DNA of 64,000 nucleotides from Sweltsa coloradensis (taxonomy: Eukaryota > Arthropoda > Insecta > Plecoptera > Chloroperlidae). The notes under the pieces are model-generated. The model was not told the DNA's origin, did no database searches, and saw only the letters and a list, made by a program, of their open reading frames with translations. This document shows, in pieces, positions 21,310 through 32,500 of this stretch (positions within the stretch are counted from its first letter, which is position 1; every line of letters starts with the position of its first letter). The stretch covers positions 1-64,000 of the forward strand of contig JAMZAV010003108.1 in NCBI GenBank assembly GCA_024449915.1, given 5' to 3'. Both the position numbers and the translations under genes were made by a program.

Positions 21310-22580
21310 TGGATGGAATGGGAAACGCCCGAAAAAATGCCCGTTCCAAACCATTTTTCCCCCCAATAATTTCAGCACGGGGCCCCCATGCCGACTAAGT
21401 GGAAAACTGCTTCTCGTTTAAAAATTATTCCTTTTCTTAATTTAATAGTTTCCCGAAAAAGCGTTTCCCAACCCCCATTGTCACAGGACCTTCGTTTTTT
21501 TCAAATTATCTGGTGATTTTCTTAATGCGTGGTCCTCCCGCAGAAAGTCGTGATGCCGTTCCACGTTAGTTCGCCCTCTATCCGCCAGAGTTTTAGCTGC
21601 AACCCCGACGCACGTGACTCTCGTGTTCTTCAGCCGTGTTAAATTTTTCTGCCGTCTCCCCTACATAGACATCCCCACATCACGGGTTATTCTATATATC
21701 CCACGTGTTCAAGGGGGATCTGATCCTTTCACCGATCTTAAAAATGAATGTAAATTCCTACCAGTGTTAAAAAAAGGTTTTGAGGGAGTGCGCTTCAATA
21801 CCCTGCTGTTTTGCCGTTGTTTTTGGTACGAAGGAAAAAGCACAGCTATTCTTTGACTTCTCCCACTTCCGGAGTGGTCTCTCCCCCCTCCCTACTCCTC
21901 TGTTGAAAGCCTGTAAAATGTCTTTTCCCCTTATAAACCTTTTTGTATGAAAGCCTTCTTCAATACTTCTAACTCATTCTTTAGATGGTCAGCGTCAGCT
22001 GGGCGTCTCCCCCTAGGGTCAAGCAATTCAGTACGGAAGTTTTCTGCTTGGGGTGGTGATGTGAGTTGATGTAGGTATTATTAGTGTGGGTGGGTTTTTC
22101 CTGTAGACTGTGGGGCAATCGTCCATCCGAATTTCTTTTCACTAAAATACCCAAAAAGCCGCGATTTTTTATTTCCACCTCCATGGAAATTTAATTTTTT
22201 GATTTTGTTGTTGATGTAGACCAGAAATTCGTTGTAACTTTATAATCCAGGGGGCCAGAGAAACCAAATATCGTCTAGTATAAAGCCAACTTTTGGGGTT
22301 TAGGGGTTTGCAGACTCTAATATTTTGTTTCAAAATCATCCATGAAGACTTGGCCATAAAGGTGAGAATGGAGATCCCTAGCAAACCTCAGTTTTTTGGG
22401 TTTAAAAACGTTTTCAAATCTGAAAAACTACATCTAACAACCTTTGATCAGGTTCGTCAAAAATTTTTGGGAAAAGTGCCTCTGGCAAAAAACTTTCTTC
22501 GGGTAATAAAAATATTTACAGGGGGGAAAAGCCATAAAAACGTGATATTTCTTAACTTAGTTATCTGACGACAAACTATA
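21310..22580 (-). pseudogene. Penelope-like element: RT C-terminus and GIY-YIG endonuclease
   Basis: Read from high to low coordinates: RT palm remnants (NPKSWLYTRR, about 22290-22260), then MEVEIKNRGFLGILVKRNSD and HSLQEKPTHTNN with SHHHPKQKTSVLN (22184-22030), the classic end of PLE reverse transcriptase. Next come a linker, then RGIYRITRDVG (about 21705-21670) and GRRQKNLTRL (from about 21660), the GIY-YIG endonuclease, then IKKRNNF near 21425, the usual C-terminal stretch. PLEs pair an RT with a GIY-YIG nuclease that nicks the target. Several frameshifts and a stop in the nuclease region disable it. The YVDD box is corrupted (YTRR at this place). Confidence 0.8.
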
Positions 22581-22671
22581 ACGAAAAAAAAAGCCAGGCA
22601 GCAGATATTCTTTGCAGATTTTCCCACCCTTTTTGAGATAATGCAACTACAATTCAGAGTTTAGAATGCCC

Positions 22672-22752
22672 CGCCCTGTGGCTAGGGGTTAAGACACCTG
22701 TCTGGAATGCTGGAGATCCGGGTTCGTTTCCCCGGTTTGGGGGCGGACTTTT
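22672..22752 (+). tRNA. tRNA-like sequence (pseudogene or SINE head)
   Basis: GTGGCTAGGGGTTAAG is a good A box and GGTTCGTTTCC a slightly changed B box. The T-stem CCGGG/CCCGG pairs and the ends GCCCCG... and ...GGGGGC pair. The anticodon loop CTGGAAT would give GGA (Ser), but there is no long variable arm as serine tRNAs need. I call it tRNA-like and probably not functional. No poly-A tail marks it as a SINE. Confidence 0.5.
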
Positions 22753-22827
22753 TCATTTCGAAGTGTAAAAAAGTATGATTATGATTTGGTAATTTGGCAT
22801 TTTTACCCCCTCTACATATGAAACTTA

Positions 22828-23194
22828 GCTAAATTCCAACTCAAAAACCTTCTGGGGTTTTGGCCCGTGAATGGGGGATTTTCACTCCCTGAAACCAAGG
22901 CGAGCCTGGGTCGTCGTCGGGAACCCCTTCCTTTGACTCCCTCCCCGAGGGCGACGACAAAGACAACACGGAGGATGTGACACAGACGGAGCGACCACGA
23001 CGGGGGGGAACCCCGCCCCCTTATAGTTGTGGGGTTTGACCAGCACGGGGTTTTTTCCACCCCTTGCCCCCCCGCGTCATCCCTTACGTCCCTCCCTTCG
23101 TCTCGATTAGCCAAGTTGCATAAATATGAGACGTAAAGCAATATCCAAGCAAACCTTTCACTGATTTCACGTAAAGCAATATCCAATCCAATCC
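22828..23194 (+). mobile_element. Family A retroposon with doubled tail
   Basis: Starts AAATTCCAACTCAAAAACC. The body is complete through GACGACAAAGACAACACGG, GTTTGACCAGCAC and CGATTAGCCAAGTTGCATAA. The tail appears twice: AAGCAATATCCAAGC at about 23137, then GTAAAGCAATATCCAATCCA at about 23171. A second tail just after the first suggests a later tail-only insertion into the first. Confidence 0.85.
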
Positions 23195-23294
23195 TAATAT
23201 ATTGTCCTTGGCAATTTTTTCGAAGACAATGATTTGTAACAAAGCCCATTTAAGCTTATTTGTCGTATTTTACATTAATACGAAGTCAATTATA

Positions 23295-23365
23295 TATCTT
23301 GGAGGCGCGAATAATCTTTGCCGTTAAAGCGCCCTAAAACTACTTATACTAATACTAATACGACC
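23295..23365 (+). repeat. LINE 3' hairpin and tail, second copy
   Basis: CTTGGAGGCGCGAATAATCT followed by TTGCCGTTAAAGCGCCCTAA and ACTACTTATACTAATACTAA. Apart from one change in the loop and in the tail it matches the block at 15628. No coding remnant precedes it, so this is a strongly 5'-truncated insertion. Confidence 0.7.
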
Positions 23366-23779
23366 GCGACGTGAAAACCCTCCCCCCCTTCCACCCATGG
23401 CTGGTCTCTCCACGGGGGGATTTTCTCCCAAAACCCCCAGGTTGTGCGGCGATTGTGCCCTTTCGGTTAACCCTCCCCCTTTTATTCATCCTTTTAAACC
23501 CTAAAATTTTTTTGGGTTTGATTTTTATTTCCCTAGTTACGGAGGTGTTTATTATGTATAAAGGCCTAACGAATACTATATTTAAATTGGAGCAAAGCTA
23601 AAAAAAAAACTAAAAAAAAAATATTATAAAAACATAAGTAGAGTTATTTTTTTAGCATTTTATTAGGTTATATTTTTGTTTACTGAAAATTTTCATTTTT
23701 TAGTTATTTGAAATATTTAATAAAAAAACTAAACAATTTCGCTAAACTTGAGCCCCCAATGTGAAATTTTTTGTCAAGA
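23366..23779. other. No recognised gene
   Basis: C-rich then AT-rich sequence. Frame 23371-23601 has no motif. Confidence 0.35.
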
Positions 23780-23960
23780 AATGTATTTATAAGGTCTGTA
23801 GCGACAGGGCCGTCTGCAGAACTCCAGACAAAAAAAAATCGGCCGCGCATGTGTGCAGCAGAAGCCACTGCGCCTACCCCGATAGCAGTCAGTCTGTTGT
23901 TTTTGTCCGAGGTGGACGTGTTTTGCCTAGCTTTTTCGGTGTGTTGTTGGTTTTTTTGTG
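23780..23960 (+). repeat. Family D repeat copy
   Basis: Carries AGCGACAGGGCCGTCTGCAG, GTCAGTCTGTTGTTTTTGTC and CGAGGTGGACGTGTTTTG. The same order is seen at 55.1-55.4 kb, at 62.3 kb and, interrupted, at 33.8-34.3 kb. No coding capacity. It could be the 5' region of one of the retrotransposons, but that is a guess. Confidence 0.6.
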
Positions 23961-24049
23961 CTAAGAATTTGGCTTTTTTTGGGGAAAATTTTTTGTTTGG
24001 GCTAGTCGGGTTCTTCAATTTTTGAAATATGTTTAATCGCACTTTTTCC

Positions 24050-24170
24050 TCTTACCCGTGGTTGGTTCTGACCAGCAAAAAAGTTTCCTCCCATTCCTCT
24101 AGGTAGAGTGGTGTTTGTGACCTAACGGTTGACGCGCCCTAAATCCAAATAAAACAAACAATTATTTTAA
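24050..24170 (+). repeat. Family E 3' end with GGTTCTGACC hairpin
   Basis: GGTTGGTTCTGACCAGCAAA, then GTGACCTAACGGTTGACGCG and CCCTAAATCCAAATAAAAC. It matches the 3' part of 46920-47140. The GGTTCTGACCAGCA block is also present in family A, so the two repeat families share a hairpin but not the tail. Confidence 0.6.
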
Positions 24171-24479
24171 TTAATCGTTTTTTGACTTCAGAGATAGTTG
24201 TTCTGTAGAACTAAAAGGTTTTTATTGCTTTAAATCTAAAGATTTTTCCGTTCAGTGTTGTATCAGTCTGCTCCGTCCGTACAGCCGTGTTATTAAAGTT
24301 TCCCATGTTGCGTTCTGTTTAGTTCAGTGTGAGACAAGATCTGTACAGTGAAAGGGTTTTTTGGGGGCCGGGTTCCTGAGTGGGTGTTGCTTTTTTTAAT
24401 CCCCGGGGTAGTTGTAAAAAAAATGTTGTGTTTTTTTCGTCTTTAAACTAGGTTAATCAGTTTAGAAACTAAAATAACC
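24171..24479. other. No recognised gene
   Basis: Contains a weak match to family D (TCAGTCTGCTCC near 24265). Otherwise unassigned and T-rich. Confidence 0.3.
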
Positions 24480-24815
24480 TGGGCCCTTCAAAATCCAACT
24501 CGACACCTTCTCACGTTTGGCCCGTGAATAGGGGGTTTCACTCCCTAAAAAACTAATGGCGAGCTCGGGGTCTTTTTGTGGGGGACCCTTTTCCCTTTGA
24601 TCCCCCCCGACGGCGAGAGAAAACAACACGGACGGTGATGACACAAAGGAGACGCCCACACGGGGGGAACCCCTGCCCCCCCCCATAGCTTGTCTGGTTT
24701 GACTACACGGGCCCTGTCCATTTTGTCCCCCCGCGTCATCCCTTACGTCCCCCCCTTCGCTCGTTTTAGCCAAGTTGAAAAAAATATGAGACGAATGCAA
24801 TACCAATCCAATCGG
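24480..24815 (+). mobile_element. Family A retroposon, full length
   Basis: Starts at GGGCCCTTCAAAATCCAACT, the 5' end shared by the best copies, and ends CAATACCAATCCAATCGG. The first hairpin (GGGGTTTCACTCCC) and the GGCGAGCTC block are present. The GCTGGTTCTGACCAGC palindrome is degraded to TCTGGTTTGACTACACG. Confidence 0.85.
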
Positions 24816-25574
24816 CCTAGCGAAAATTTGGCCTGTCAGGTATCCTCCATCTTCAAGCTTCATCCCCCTAGTCTGGATCTGTCCAGTTTGAGTTTTCCTC
24901 GTTGTGTGGGTTCATACCCCCTTTCCCTAGGTGGCATCGGCATTCGAAAATCATCATTCAAATCATTTAAGAAACCCAAATTTATCTTTTTTTTTTTTTT
25001 CAGTCGGTTAAATTATTAAAAAAAACAGGATTTGTGAATGGGTTTTGATCAATTTGATTACGATACAACATTTAACCCTTAAAAAAATCGCGTGGGGGGA
25101 AGTAAATAAAGCGCTTTTGAATGCGTGATGTATATGATTTTAAATTTTTAAAATTCAAAATCCAAGATAGTGCTTTAAATTGTTAAGAAGTCTGAGGATG
25201 GTGTAAACATTGTTATATGCGTGTTTTTTGCTTTATCTTGTACGCTTGATATAAGTTCCCCGGGCCTTTGACAGGTGGAGGTTTCTCAACAAAGCATCAG
25301 TAGGCTGCTAGAAAGATCAGTGTATTTTGATTGGAATAGTTGCTTTCTTTAGTCCAAAAAAAAACACCAAAATTTTGCTGAAAACTTTATTCTCCGTAAG
25401 GGGTTTAGGGTTACAGTACATCGGGATCGTGATTTACGTACTCCATTTGAGGAAGTGTGAAAGTAAAAGGATTATTACCAGGTGAGGCAAAGATCACAGA
25501 ACCGGGAATGGATACAGGGGGAGGGAATGGGACATATCAAAAAATGGTCGTCAAATCTTCGTCATACCACCCTC
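24816..25574. other. No recognised gene
   Basis: The frame 24690-25019 begins inside family A and has no motif. 25000-25450 is AT-rich. The frame 25457-25645 is unassigned. Confidence 0.35.
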
Positions 25575-25705
25575 ATTTTTTTTTCATTGATTTTTTTTAC
25601 TATCACTATCATCTTTTTTTTATTAAACTTTCAAAAAAATTATAAAAAAGATTAAATTTATAGGCGGTGCAGTATGACGTACCGGTTGAAGCGCTCTAGA
25701 TTCTC
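25575..25705 (+). mobile_element. Family C: 5'-truncated LINE 3' end
   Basis: AT-rich sequence with TACTATCACTATCATC, then TATAGGCGGTGCAGTATGAC and CGGTTGAAGCGCTCTAGATT, then CTC. Other copies of this 3' end lie at 32.2, 45.4, 47.5, 53.6 and 56.1 kb. The 32 kb copy continues upstream into LINE coding sequence, which identifies the family as a LINE 3' region. Confidence 0.65.
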
Positions 25706-26076
25706 TTGTGTTGTCATTGTTTTTACTGTGCCCCACTGTAGTATTCCAAACCCAACCTTCTCGGGTTGAGGCCGCTCTATTCCGTTATTTTGTCCGTGGG
25801 AAAAAACCCGAGGATCTTTTTGATTTTTTTGAGTTTTTCTATTAACAGTGTATGACGTAGTCTCGATGATTTGGGATGGCTTTTGTTCCGTTGTGTCCTC
25901 CTTCTTCGTAGCTTATAACGGGGTTTAAAACGACACACGGGACCTGCAGGAGTGCAAAAAAAAACTGAAAAAGTTGGCAGCTATGTTGCAACATCATTCC
26001 CCTACGATAACTCCCTTGGACCGAGAAAGGTTTTTCTTTCCCAAATCCTTGACCCCTGCAATCCCCCTATCGATTT
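25706..26076. other. No recognised gene
   Basis: T-rich to mixed sequence. GTATGACGTAG and CCTTCTCGGG words occur without further repeat context. Nothing supportable. Confidence 0.35.
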
Positions 26077-26325
26077 CATTCGGGGAACTTTCCCCATCCC
26101 TTTCACTACCCCCCCGACGGCGGACGACAAAAAAAAACCGGACGGATGATGACACGACGGAGAGATCAGACGTGGGGCCCCCCTCCCCTCCCCATACCCC
26201 GTGGCGGTTCGACCAGACAAGCATGTCCCCCCCTTGCCCCCCCCGCGTCATCCCTTAGCCCCCCTCCCTTCGTTTTGATACCCAAGTTGCATAAATAGAG
26301 AGTTAACAATATCCAATCAACCGAT
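26077..26325 (+). mobile_element. Family A retroposon, 5'-truncated
   Basis: Starts near TTCGGGGAACTTTCCCCATC and ends AACAATATCCAATCAACC. CGACGGCGGACGAC, GATGATGACACGACGGAGA, GTTGCATAAAT and the final tail are clear. The palindrome is reduced to GGTTCGACCAGAC. Confidence 0.8.
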
Positions 26326-26785
26326 GGCTCGCAGGAATTGAAGTATCTGGCTTGTTCAGTGTTGCCCTGGTTAAAGGCCTTGAGATTGGTCTGCAAGCGG
26401 ACCGTGGAAGGCTTGCTTTTTTTGGATGCCAGTTGGAAAGGGCAACTTGAAGAAGCGAGTTCTTGTGACAGCTTCGTCCCCATTGTATGGATCTCGTGTT
26501 AGGGTGTACACAGTCGAATTGCACAACCTCTGGAAGTTTTCTTTAATTGGGGGTAGTTTTTGGGCATCGCTAAGAATTGGTAGCGGGAGCCCCCTTTTCG
26601 TACTGTTAAACCCTGCGTGTGGGGGAAAACTTCGTTTACCAGCCCGCCGCTTATGATATCTTTAGTTTTGCCGTAACAAAATACGTTATACTTTTGTATT
26701 ACTTTGATAGAGGGTGCGAGGTTTTTTTGAAAAACAATCTCTCATCTCAATCCCCTTATAGATCTGGTTAGAAAAAAACCCCCTG
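26326..26785. other. No recognised gene
   Basis: Three overlapping frames on opposite strands (26303-26524 -, 26166-26483 -, 26426-26656 +) have no shared motif. Nothing assigned. Confidence 0.35.
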
Positions 26786-26958
26786 AATCGTGGGGAAAGC
26801 ATACAAAATCCCTATCCTTATACCCGGCAAAAGTAAAGAAAAACCATCAAATTATCGCCCAAATCTCCAACAAGCTGCTTAGAAATTTTTGGGAAAGAAT
26901 GATAAACAAACGACTGATGTGGTTGGAAAGCCAAAATCTACTAAATCCAAAAAACAAT
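26786..26958 (+). pseudogene. LINE RT fragment (NYRP region)
   Basis: Frames read IPILIPGKSKEKPSNYRP and then ERMINKRLMWLESQNLLNPK. This is the conserved N-terminal RT stretch of I/Jockey LINEs (pattern IP..KPGK...PS.YRPI.L.S...K..ERM...RL...LE....L). One or two indels separate the pieces. It ends abruptly at a truncated family A copy, so the two were joined by insertion or deletion. Confidence 0.7.
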
Positions 26959-27190
26959 TACCCCCCCGACGGCGACGACAATGACAACAGGACGGATGAT
27001 GACACAGAGGGGAACGACAACGACGGGGGGGAACCCTTTAGCCCCCCATACGCTTGTGGTGGTTCGACCAGCACAGCCTGGCCCCACTTGTTTCCCCGCG
27101 TCACCCCTTACTCCCCCCCTTCGTCTCGATCACCCAAAAGTTGCATAAATATGATCTTTTTAAAGAGTAAACCCAATCAATCAATCAATT
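26959..27190 (+). mobile_element. Family A retroposon, 5'-truncated, after an RT fragment
   Basis: Starts CCCCCCGACGGCGACGACAA directly after the LINE RT fragment and ends AACCCAATCAATCAATCAAT, a longer simple tail than in other copies. GGTTCGACCAGCACAGCC and GTTGCATAAATATGA are present. Confidence 0.8.
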
Positions 27191-28134
27191 TTATAATTTT
27201 CAATAGAAAAAGACCCTTATACCATCCTTTGCAATTTCTATTTTTTATAGAAATAAATAAATTAGATGAAAAAAAAACACTATACAATATGAAATTGATT
27301 TCCCCGGTTTTAAAGCGCCCTATTTTCTCAGACTTTATTTAATTTATTTGTGCATAATCATGAATCATGTATAATAAAAAAAAACAGTGTATTTACTAGA
27401 ATTTTACACTTTTGTTGGGTTTTGTGTACAAAAAATTTTTAATTGACCTAGTGGGGAACTTCAGAAATTAAGACAAAAAACACGTTTTTCTCCCCCCCCT
27501 CCCCCAAAGACACTGTAAAAAAACAAAAAAACAAATAGCACTGAGATAAAAAAATATTTCGTTGAGAAATTTTTTAGAGAAACATTTTCTTTTAATAAAA
27601 TGACTTTGTGGAACTTATTTTATATCTATATGGTGGGTAATGTAGGCAAACTGTTTTGTCCAAGGCTTGATATTAAAAGAGATTTAAACTTTTGTTATTA
27701 CAAGCAAAAAAAAGTTATGGCTAGTTTAAAAAACCCAAGAATTATGGTTTGCAAATGGAATAAATATAAAAACTGAAATAAATGTAAAATTTTGGGAATG
27801 TTTTCAACCTTTCAGGCATTGTGTAGAAAATTCGATTTTTGGGGCATAGTGAAGCCCGGTCGGATAACCATAGAGTCCTTCATTTATTTATTTATTTTTT
27901 TATTTATTTCCGGAAAAGCGGGCAAGTAGCATCATATTTCATTCAATTCACAAACCCCCAAAGGAAAAAAAGTTTACTTGTTGCTAATGATCTAGTTTCA
28001 GCGCTCTCGCGCGACGCTTTAAAAAAATGACCGACCCCCTTTTTTTTATGTCGCGCATCAAAAGAAGAAATGGCATGTATCTAAAGTTTTTTTTTGTCGA
28101 TTGGCTAAAATTTAATTTTTATTCTCTTCACAAC
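27191..28134. other. AT-rich region, no recognised gene
   Basis: Strongly AT-rich to about 27960 with A and T runs. CCCCGGTTTTAAAGCGCCCT at 27302 resembles the 3' hairpin end of the LINE families but lacks the 5' strand of the hairpin. The rest is unassigned. Confidence 0.4.
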
Positions 28135-28340
28135 ACCCCCGTGATTAGGGAAGTTATTCTCCCGAAATAAGTCGAGCCGGGGTTTCACGTGGGGGAACTT
28201 TGGTTTTCCCTTTGACTCCCTCCCGACGGCGCGACAATGACAACACGGAGGGATGAGCACAGCGAAACGACCACGACGTGGGGAAAACCCCTGCCCCCCC
28301 CATAATTTGTGGTGGTTCTGACCAGCACAGGCCTGTCAAC
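28135..28340 (+). mobile_element. Family A retroposon, truncated at both ends
   Basis: Runs from CCCCCGTGATTAGGGAAGTT to CAGCACAGGCCTGTCAAC. Lacks the first ~40 bases and the entire 3' tail. The break after CCTGTC suggests a later deletion or insertion. Confidence 0.75.
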
Positions 28341-28441
28341 AGACTTAACTTAGATGAAAAGGCTTTTTTGTTGATGGTTTTTCCCTTTCATTTTTCAATT
28401 TGTAGTTTTGAAAAAAATTTGTGCTCTTTAGGTTTTATTGG

Positions 28442-28704
28442 TCCCCGTCGTCGTCGGGGAACCCCTTTCCCCTTGACTACCTCCCCGAGGGGGGCCCGAC
28501 GGCGACGACAATGACAACACGGACGGATGTACCAAACGGAGACGACTAGGGACGTGGGGGAACCCCGCCCCCCCCATTGCTTGGGTGGTTCGACCAGCAC
28601 GGGCCCTGTCCATCCTTGCCCCCCCGCGTATCCCTTACGTCCCCCCCTTGTTCAATTAGCCAAGTTGCAAAAATATTAGACGTATAGAATATCCAATGAG
28701 CCAA
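28442..28704 (+). mobile_element. Family A retroposon, 5'-truncated
   Basis: Starts GTCCCCGTCGTCGTCGGGGA and ends AGAATATCCAATGAGCC. It is separated by ~100 bases from the preceding copy, which lacks its tail. Between them lies unrelated T-rich sequence. Confidence 0.8.
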
Positions 28705-29414
28705 CGCCATGGTTGTAGTATGGTGTGGCATTTGGGGAAAATTTGTAACAATGATTCCTTTACCCCGGGCGTATTAATTTTTTCTAACGGATGTGGTTTT
28801 TGGTAAATGCCAGCAAGAGCAACATGGTTTTGGGGAAAGCGCGCTTTTCGAGCCACTCGCAAATACAATAGGTATTCTAAAAAGCATGACCCCGCATCCC
28901 CCCCGATTCCGTGGTAGTAGAGAACCAATCTTTGGGAAAAAGTTTTTCCCACCTCTGTAGGCACCCAGTTAAGGATACACTACCATTGGAGGCATGAAAC
29001 CCCTGCGCCCCCCCCCCAAAAAGTTTCCCAGAACGTGGCCTTCTTTTTTAGGCGCATTTGCGAGGGAGTTAGGGGTTCCCCTCGAGTCACCAGGTAGGTC
29101 CCGTAATTTTAGGAAAAAAAAACCACTTTCATCTGTATTGTATATCCGTCTTTATACCCGTCTTTACCCCATCTTTCAATGTTTTGTTTTGCTTACTGCC
29201 GCTCGGGCACGGTTTGGTTTCTGCCTCTTTTGGGGTTGCGCGCATGAATGCGGCATACCTTTTTTCCCTAAGCCCCCATTTACAAAATAGTGTTTCTCTT
29301 TCGTTTGCTATTATGATCTTTTGTACAACTTCCAAAAGATTGTCTTTTTTGAGTGGGAAGCCAACACGGCCATCTCTAACACCCCCTTTTCCCCATGCTC
29401 TTCTTTCCCCAAAG
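28705..29414. other. No recognised gene
   Basis: Frames on both strands (28656-28964 -, 28994-29290 +, 29129-29335 -) have no domain signature. Homopolymer-rich. Nothing assigned. Confidence 0.35.
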
Positions 29415-29514
29415 GGCCTTCAAAGTCCAATGCTACCTTCCCGTGGTTTGGCCTGTGAGTAGGGGAGGAGTATTCCCCAAAGTAAGGGCGAGCTCTGGCC
29501 GTTGGGGGGCGGTT
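29415..29514 (+). mobile_element. Family A retroposon, 5' part only
   Basis: GGGCCTTCAAAGTCCAATGC, TTCCCGTGGTTTGGCCTGTG and GGCGAGCTCTGGCCG are present, then similarity stops. The 3' two thirds are missing, unlike the usual 5' truncation. A later rearrangement is likely. Confidence 0.7.
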
Positions 29515-29985
29515 TCAAAGAGAGCTTTCGCGAACTTTTATCACACCATTTTTTATTCACACAGCCCTTACTAATATTTTTTTTCTTCTTCACTTTTTTC
29601 GTTTCCATACTGCCCGGGCCCCCCTGCAACGAGCACTCCCCCGTCCCCCCCAGTTTAAAACCCCCCTTTAAAAATCCCATCCCCCATTTAACCCCCCTCG
29701 TTTCCCTTTCGTTTCTCCCATTTGGAAGAAGAAAACAGGTAACAGGGAAAACCCCAATTATAAAAAAAAAAATTTTGGGAAAATTCTAATACAATTGACA
29801 TGGGCAAAAAAAACTTACTGTTGAGCGCCCTAAAAAAAAATTTAATAACAAACTAACTTCCGCCAAAGATAAAAATGGTATTGGCCCCCACTTTGGTTCC
29901 CAAACCCTTTCTGTAGCCTCATTTTCCGTGCAGGGTCGTTGGCGGGGTGTTAAAAGTTTGGGGCCCCCGCCCCCCCTAGGAAAAG
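29515..29985. other. No recognised gene; possible LINE tail piece
   Basis: TACTGTTGAGCGCCCTAAAA at 29815 resembles the LINE 3' ends (GTTGAAGCGCCCTAAAA), and AACAAACTAACTTCC follows. Otherwise unassigned C/T-rich sequence. Confidence 0.35.
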
Positions 29986-30345
29986 GGCCATCAAATTTCC
30001 AAAATCGCAACCTTCTCGTGGGTTTGGCCCCTGACTATGGGAAATTCTTCTCCCTGAAACTAATGGCGAGTCTGGGTCGTGCGGGGAACTTTCCCTTCCC
30101 TTTGATACCTCCCCGATGGCGACGACAATGACAAACGGACGGATGAGACACAGATGGAGGACCACGACGTGAGGGAAGCCCTGCCCCTTTTATGCGCTTG
30201 GGATGGTTTTTGACCACATAGCCTGTCCATCCCTTTTCCCCCCGCGTCACCCCCTTTGTCCCCCCCTCTCGTCTCATTTAGCCAAATTGCATTTAAAATG
30301 AGACGTTTTAAACAATATCCCAAACAATCATTAATCAATCAACCC
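29986..30345 (+). mobile_element. Family A retroposon, full length
   Basis: Starts at GGGCCATCAAATTTCC and ends AACAATATCCCAAACAATCA. All internal blocks are present, with GGTTTTTGACCACATAGCCT in place of the palindrome. Followed by a short AATCAATCAA tail. Confidence 0.85.
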
Positions 30346-31655
30346 TGGGAAAAAAGGGGCCCTTTTTTCACCTTGTCGATATCCTTTGGAGATGGGCAAG
30401 CGAGTATGACGCTTCTTATAGTGTAAAAATTTTGTAAACCAGTACGGACCAACAACCACGAAATAGTCGATTCTGTAACAACAATTAATTTTACTATATA
30501 TTTATTTTTATTTCATCAATTTTTATTTCTTAAAATTTTTTTAAATCTGTCAAAGTTTATATTCAAAACAGTCAGTCCACAATTCAATGTTTAATTTGTA
30601 ATTTTTTTAAAACTTTTTATTTTTAAATTGTAATTGGATATTTATTTTATTTATCGTCAGTAGGGCTAGTATAGAACATAAAATCGTAGCCTTCCTTTCC
30701 ACTACGTCCCAGTCTGCGATAGGTGGTAGTCTAAACAAACCCCGACGAACGGACCCCTTATCGGAAAGTTCCCACAGCGATTAGCTCGCCCCGACACCCT
30801 AACAAAAAAACGAACACTTGTCGCTACGTTCTGGAAAGCAAGTACTTGGTTCTCACACACAAAAATGAGAATATTTTCTCCTCATAACCAGCATTCGCCC
30901 CACCAGAGATGATCGGAAGAACCCCGCCGGGCCCAGCGACAACAAGAAATCCCAAGAGCAGTTACAGCATCGGGGCGCGGCCCCAACTGTTACGACGTAC
31001 GACCGATCTTTTGAACCAAAACCAACCTCGCCATCTACGGCCAAGCGGTTCTTTACAAAACCCTTTCATTTTTTTAAAATAACTTTTAATTTTTTAACTT
31101 ATCACCGTTTAAAGCACCAGACAATTTTCTAAAACATACATTCGTTTTATTTCGTGTATCTGCTTCAGTTCCCGGGTAACACAAGATACTTGTGTGAGGG
31201 ATGGCATTTTTGAAGTAAAAATAGTAAAGGCTTTATAAACCCCCAATACGCAATATATCAGACAAATTTGGGTAACAAAAAACATGGCAACCCTTCCAAC
31301 GAGGTTAAGATATCAATTTTTTATTGATCTTGTAGAAATTAAAAACGGCTAATAAACCCCCCCGGTTAACACCAGAGCCCATTATTAATTTGACCTTTTT
31401 TCGTTTTATAAAAACTCTACTTGGAAAGGGATTAAAATAATTTTGAAAGATTTTCCATGAACTCAAAGGTTTACTTTGGTACACGAGGCCCAAAATGATA
31501 ACAAAGGGAGGAAGTGCCTTTTATTGCTCCACCTTTAAATAAACGTTTCAGGTGAGCGACGTGTGTTCAGTTTTCATGAAAAGTTTTTCGCCATCCGTTA
31601 AGCTCTTAAATACATTCTACGCGTCGTTGTGGAGAATACCTTTTTGGTTTTTAGA
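30346..31655. other. No recognised gene
   Basis: 30480-30660 is AT-rich. 30690-31050 is GC-richer with a 63-codon minus frame lacking any motif. 31070-31650 may contain decayed LINE sequence leading into the RNase H piece below, but I cannot trace it reliably. Confidence 0.35.
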
Positions 31656-32500
31656 TAGCTTAAATTCACTTAAACTATAAAACCATTTTTTTAGTCTCAT
31701 TTTTACAAGACATCCAATTTTATTTAAATTTGAAAAAAAATAACCCCTAAGGGATATATAATAAGTTTTTCTGGGGTACCTGGACACGGGGGTAGAGGGA
31801 AATGAACACGCTGATCGGGTGCTAAGGAAGCTTCCCCCCCCCCCCTCGCGACATTAATTTTAAATTTGTTCCCGTTCCCGATGTCAAGAGGGATTTAAGC
31901 AAAAAAAATTTTTGGATTTGCGACAAGCATCTTGGGATGTGTTGCAAAAAAAAAAATTTCGTAGGTGTGCCCACATTGATAATAAAAAAAAACGTCCACC
32001 CAGTCTCGACTCTCACGTAGAGAAGAGGTGGCTTTTCTAGAATTCGAATAGGCCACACACGCCTAAAATCACGGATATCTTTTAACAGAAAAAAGGTTAT
32101 TCCCATATGTGGTTGACACATTGATGTACCTTTAAAACCCTACATCAATGCTAGCAAATGTAAAAAAAATGATGCCTTTCGCATGAAATTTTATCTCTCC
32201 CAATATATGAAGAACTTCTTTTATATGAAACGGCGACAAAAATTTTTTTTTAAATTTTCATCCATAGTTATCATTTAACAAAATTTTAATTTTAATCATA
32301 ACATTTCTTTTTTTTCTTCTCATACATAACTTTTAAATTTTTTATACTTTTATCATCATCTTTTATTTTTTTATTTATACAATAAAGAAAAAAAACTTTT
32401 CATAAAAATACCGCATTAACCTTTTCATTTTTTTATTCAAGGCGGGGCAATATGACCAACCTTGGGAAACGCCCCAGTTTCTTACGTCTTTGTCTCAGTC
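31656..32500 (+). mobile_element. LINE 3' part: RNase H end, C-terminus and family C 3' region
   Basis: SGVPGHGG and GNEHADR-like sequence at about 31768-31818 is the RNase H end. Further on HGYLLTEKRLFPYVVDT (from about 32075) fits the C-terminal (R.GH..L.HGYLL) knuckle region of I-type LINEs. After ATCTCTCCCAATATATGAAG (32193) the sequence becomes the AT-rich family C 3' region and ends with GGCGGGGCAATATGACC and GGGAAACGCCCCAGTTTCTT (to 32493). This copy links family C to a LINE coding region. Frames are broken. Confidence 0.7.

Noticed and set aside
22672..22752. Functional serine tRNA
   Set aside because: The anticodon would be GGA, but there is no long variable arm, the B box is altered and the stems are imperfect.
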